Shown here: positions 62,788 to 64,000 of the stretch, piece by piece | Numbering within the stretch: position 1 is the first letter of the stretch | Layout of the letters: each line of letters starts with the position of its first letter | Assembly: GCA_937927975.1 (NCBI GenBank) | Contig: CALEZT010000157.1 | Span: forward strand, 1 to 64,000 | Direction of reading: 5' to 3' | From: an uncultured Phycisphaerales bacterium | GTDB lineage: Bacteria; Planctomycetota; Phycisphaerae; Sedimentisphaerales; Anaerobacaceae | Length of the DNA: 64,000 bases | Made by a program: the position numbers and the translations under genes | The notes under the pieces: generated by a model | What the model was told of the DNA's origin: nothing | What the model saw: the letters and a program-made list of their open reading frames with translations, nothing else | Database searches by the model: none

Positions 62788-63559
62788 CCGCTCCCGCTCT
62801 GGGCTCTTCCTGGATCGGCCGGGTTCCCTTGCACTCGGGGAACGCCGAACAGCCCCAGAACGGCCCCTTGGCCGACTTCCGCCGGCGCATCGTCTTGCCG
62901 CACGAGGGGCATTCGGGCCCCGAAAGCCTGCCCTTTTCCCGCGTTTCGACCCGCTTGGCGGTCAGACGCTCGCTGAACCCGCCGGCCTCTTCGAATGCCT
63001 TGCCCCGCGATTCGACCTGGCTCTTGAGCATGTTCATCGCCCGACCGATGATCAGGAGCATCGCGTTGGCCACGACCACCGCGTCCTCGGCGTCCAGCCA
63101 CCGGGCGTACTTCTTCCGCTGAGCCAAGGCATGCCTGGCCGACTCGTGCACCATGTCGTCCTCGAAAGACGCCGTGTCCAGCGCCACCGCGTTCACCGCC
63201 TTCGCCTGTGGCTCGTGTACCGACCAGGGGATCTCGCCCCGGTCGAGGATCACCATCTCGTAGTCGCCGCGCAGCTCGCTCAGACTCGCCCTCGCGACGT
63301 CCGTGAGCTTCATCTCGGTGTCCTTGCTCGTCCCGGCCCGTTCCGACCCTTCGATGAGGTTCTGTCGCCCGCTGCGAGCCGCCTGGGTCATCTGGTCGTA
63401 CTGGCGGCCCTTGGGGTCGTAGAACTTCTCTCGCCCCTCGCGGACCTCGTGCGTGAAGAACCGCCGGCAGAACCGCAGCGTCTCGATCTGGACGATCGTC
63501 GCCAGGGTAAAGGAATGCAGCCGCCGGAACCCGCCGGGCTTGTCGAACAACTCAACCAT
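62777..63559 (-). CDS. Four-helix-bundle protein with C-terminal topoisomerase-type zinc ribbon
   Basis: A 260-residue protein. Residues 1-205 are helical (TLRFCRRFFTHEVREGREKFYDPKGRQYDQMTQAARSGRQNLIEGS) and match the four-helix-bundle/S23-like group encoded near or inside rRNA genes in some bacteria and widespread in planctomycetes. Residues 210-250 contain CPSCGKTMRRRKSAKGPFWGCSAFPECKGTRP, a C4 zinc ribbon like that of topoisomerase I tails. A nucleic-acid-binding role is likely but unproven. AGGAG precedes ATG 63559. The last residues and stop overlap repeat array 1. Confidence 0.82.
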   Translation of the reverse strand: MVELFDKPGGFRRLHSFTLATIVQIETLRFCRRFFTHEVREGREKFYDPKGRQYDQMTQAARSGRQNLIEGSERAGTSKDTEMKLTDVARASLSELRGDYEMVILDRGEIPWSVHEPQAKAVNAVALDTASFEDDMVHESARHALAQRKKYARWLDAEDAVVVANAMLLIIGRAMNMLKSQVESRGKAFEEAGGFSERLTAKRVETREKGRLSGPECPSCGKTMRRRKSAKGPFWGCSAFPECKGTRPIQEEPRAGAGPH

Positions 63560-63624
63560 CTCTTCTCCGCTCCTTTCACATCCCCCGCCTCGACAAATTC
63601 CCGAAGAAACGATCGGATAAGAAG

Positions 63625-63699
63625 GACCTCATTGACCTCATTGACCCCATTGACGATGAGGTCAATCGCGTCAATAAGGTCAATCCGGTCAATAAGGTC
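63625..63699. repeat. 9-bp-period inverted repeat array, copy 2
   Basis: GACCTCATT twice, GACCCCATT, GACGATGAG, then GTCAATCGC, GTCAATAAG, GTCAATCCG, GTCAATAAG, GTC. The left part is complementary to the right part around 63655. This is the most regular copy. Confidence 0.85.
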
Positions 63700-63830
63700 C
63701 CTCTCCAACTCTCTCTTGGTTGTCGTACCGTAGAAGTGCTTCCGCGTCGCTCCCAAGATTCTACCAAAAGCCGATCCCTTTTGGAAGCCCAAATCCCAGA
63801 CCCGTCGCCCAACTGCCCCGCCCCCCCACC

Positions 63831-63860
63831 GTCAACAAGGTCAATCCGGTCAATAAGGTC
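63831..63860. repeat. 9-bp-period repeat, copy 3 (half array)
   Basis: GTCAACAAG, GTCAATCCG, GTCAATAAG, GTC: one arm only of the family seen at 62722 and 63625. Confidence 0.75.
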
Positions 63861-64000
63861 GCCTCCCAACTCTCGCTTCTACGCTCCCGCGCTTCAACGC
63901 GGCGTCCCGCCGAAAAAAGTACCGCACCCCTTCAGTATCCCCATCTGCGGTTGCTGTTCCGTGGGTCCGGCGTGGCGGCGGCGAACTCAGTTCTTCCTGG

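Larger units (their letters stand above)
63560..64000. other. Gene-free end of the window with repeat arrays 2 and 3
   Basis: No supported gene was found in the last 441 bp. Arrays of the 9-bp family are at 63625-63699 and 63831-63860. A gene starting beyond the window cannot be excluded. Confidence 0.5.

Overview
The window looks like chromosomal DNA from a GC-rich planctomycete, probably of the Phycisphaerae/Sedimentisphaerales type. This is an inference from gene content. It carries several type II pseudopilin-like proteins with N-terminal FTLxELLVV methylation motifs, a PEP-CTERM exosortase substrate, very large secreted multidomain proteins (PA14, discoidin, lamin-tail/CotH), DapL-type lysine synthesis, a FolK-deoxynucleoside kinase fusion and many short intergenic palindromes. 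No transposase, integrase, phage gene or rRNA was seen. One tRNA (His) is present.

Layout. 0.2-3.9 kb: a peroxide-stress operon on the minus strand (Fur/PerR-type regulator, katG, 1-Cys-type peroxiredoxin) with a palindromic operator. 4-9.6 kb: a small secreted protein, a 54-codon ORF and a cluster of three pseudopilin-like proteins plus a membrane protein. 10-15.8 kb: a complete fatty-acid initiation/elongation operon, rpmF-plsX-fabH-fabD-fabG-acpP-fabF, with a good sigma70 promoter and a terminator. 15.8-21.1 kb: a CaCA cation exchanger, a RACo-like ferredoxin/ASKHA protein, a 26-residue very basic ORF resembling the COX24/AURKAIP1 ribosomal family, and an ECF sigma factor with two co-transcribed membrane/secreted proteins. 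21.7-29 kb: a discoidin-type secreted protein, a TIM-barrel glycosidase-like protein, a rhomboid protease and a beta-propeller/CxxCH/TPR protein. 29-33.7 kb: the minus-strand run dapL, folK-dNK, panC, panD, lgt. 33.9-41.7 kb: a GH78-like rhamnosidase, a nitroreductase, a PatB/MalY aminotransferase, a secreted six-hairpin-like protein and two tandem response regulators with no kinase. 41.7-52.5 kb: the CotH/lamin-tail protein, a Tat-exported aldo/keto reductase, a PA14 protein, a 711-bp near-perfect tandem duplication and a PEP-CTERM protein. 52.8-54.2 kb: a toxin-antitoxin pair between 81%-identical direct repeats, a DUF2442 gene and the truncated end of a DUF4160 gene.

The most notable system is at 54.2-59.0 kb. 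It is a stand-alone type V-B CRISPR locus with an 18-repeat array, a predicted tracrRNA with its own sigma70 promoter and anti-repeat, and a 1122-residue Cas12b. All three RuvC acidic residues of Cas12b are intact. No cas1, cas2 or cas4 is present in the window. The locus lies between the broken DUF4160 gene and the 3' end of tRNA-His, which suggests an acquired cassette. Array, tracrRNA and effector are all on the minus strand, so interference should work as one unit, but new spacers would need adaptation genes from elsewhere.

59.2-64 kb: tRNA-His, ppdK (pyruvate phosphate dikinase), a four-helix-bundle/zinc-ribbon protein, and an unusual family of 9-bp-period inverted repeat arrays around that last gene.
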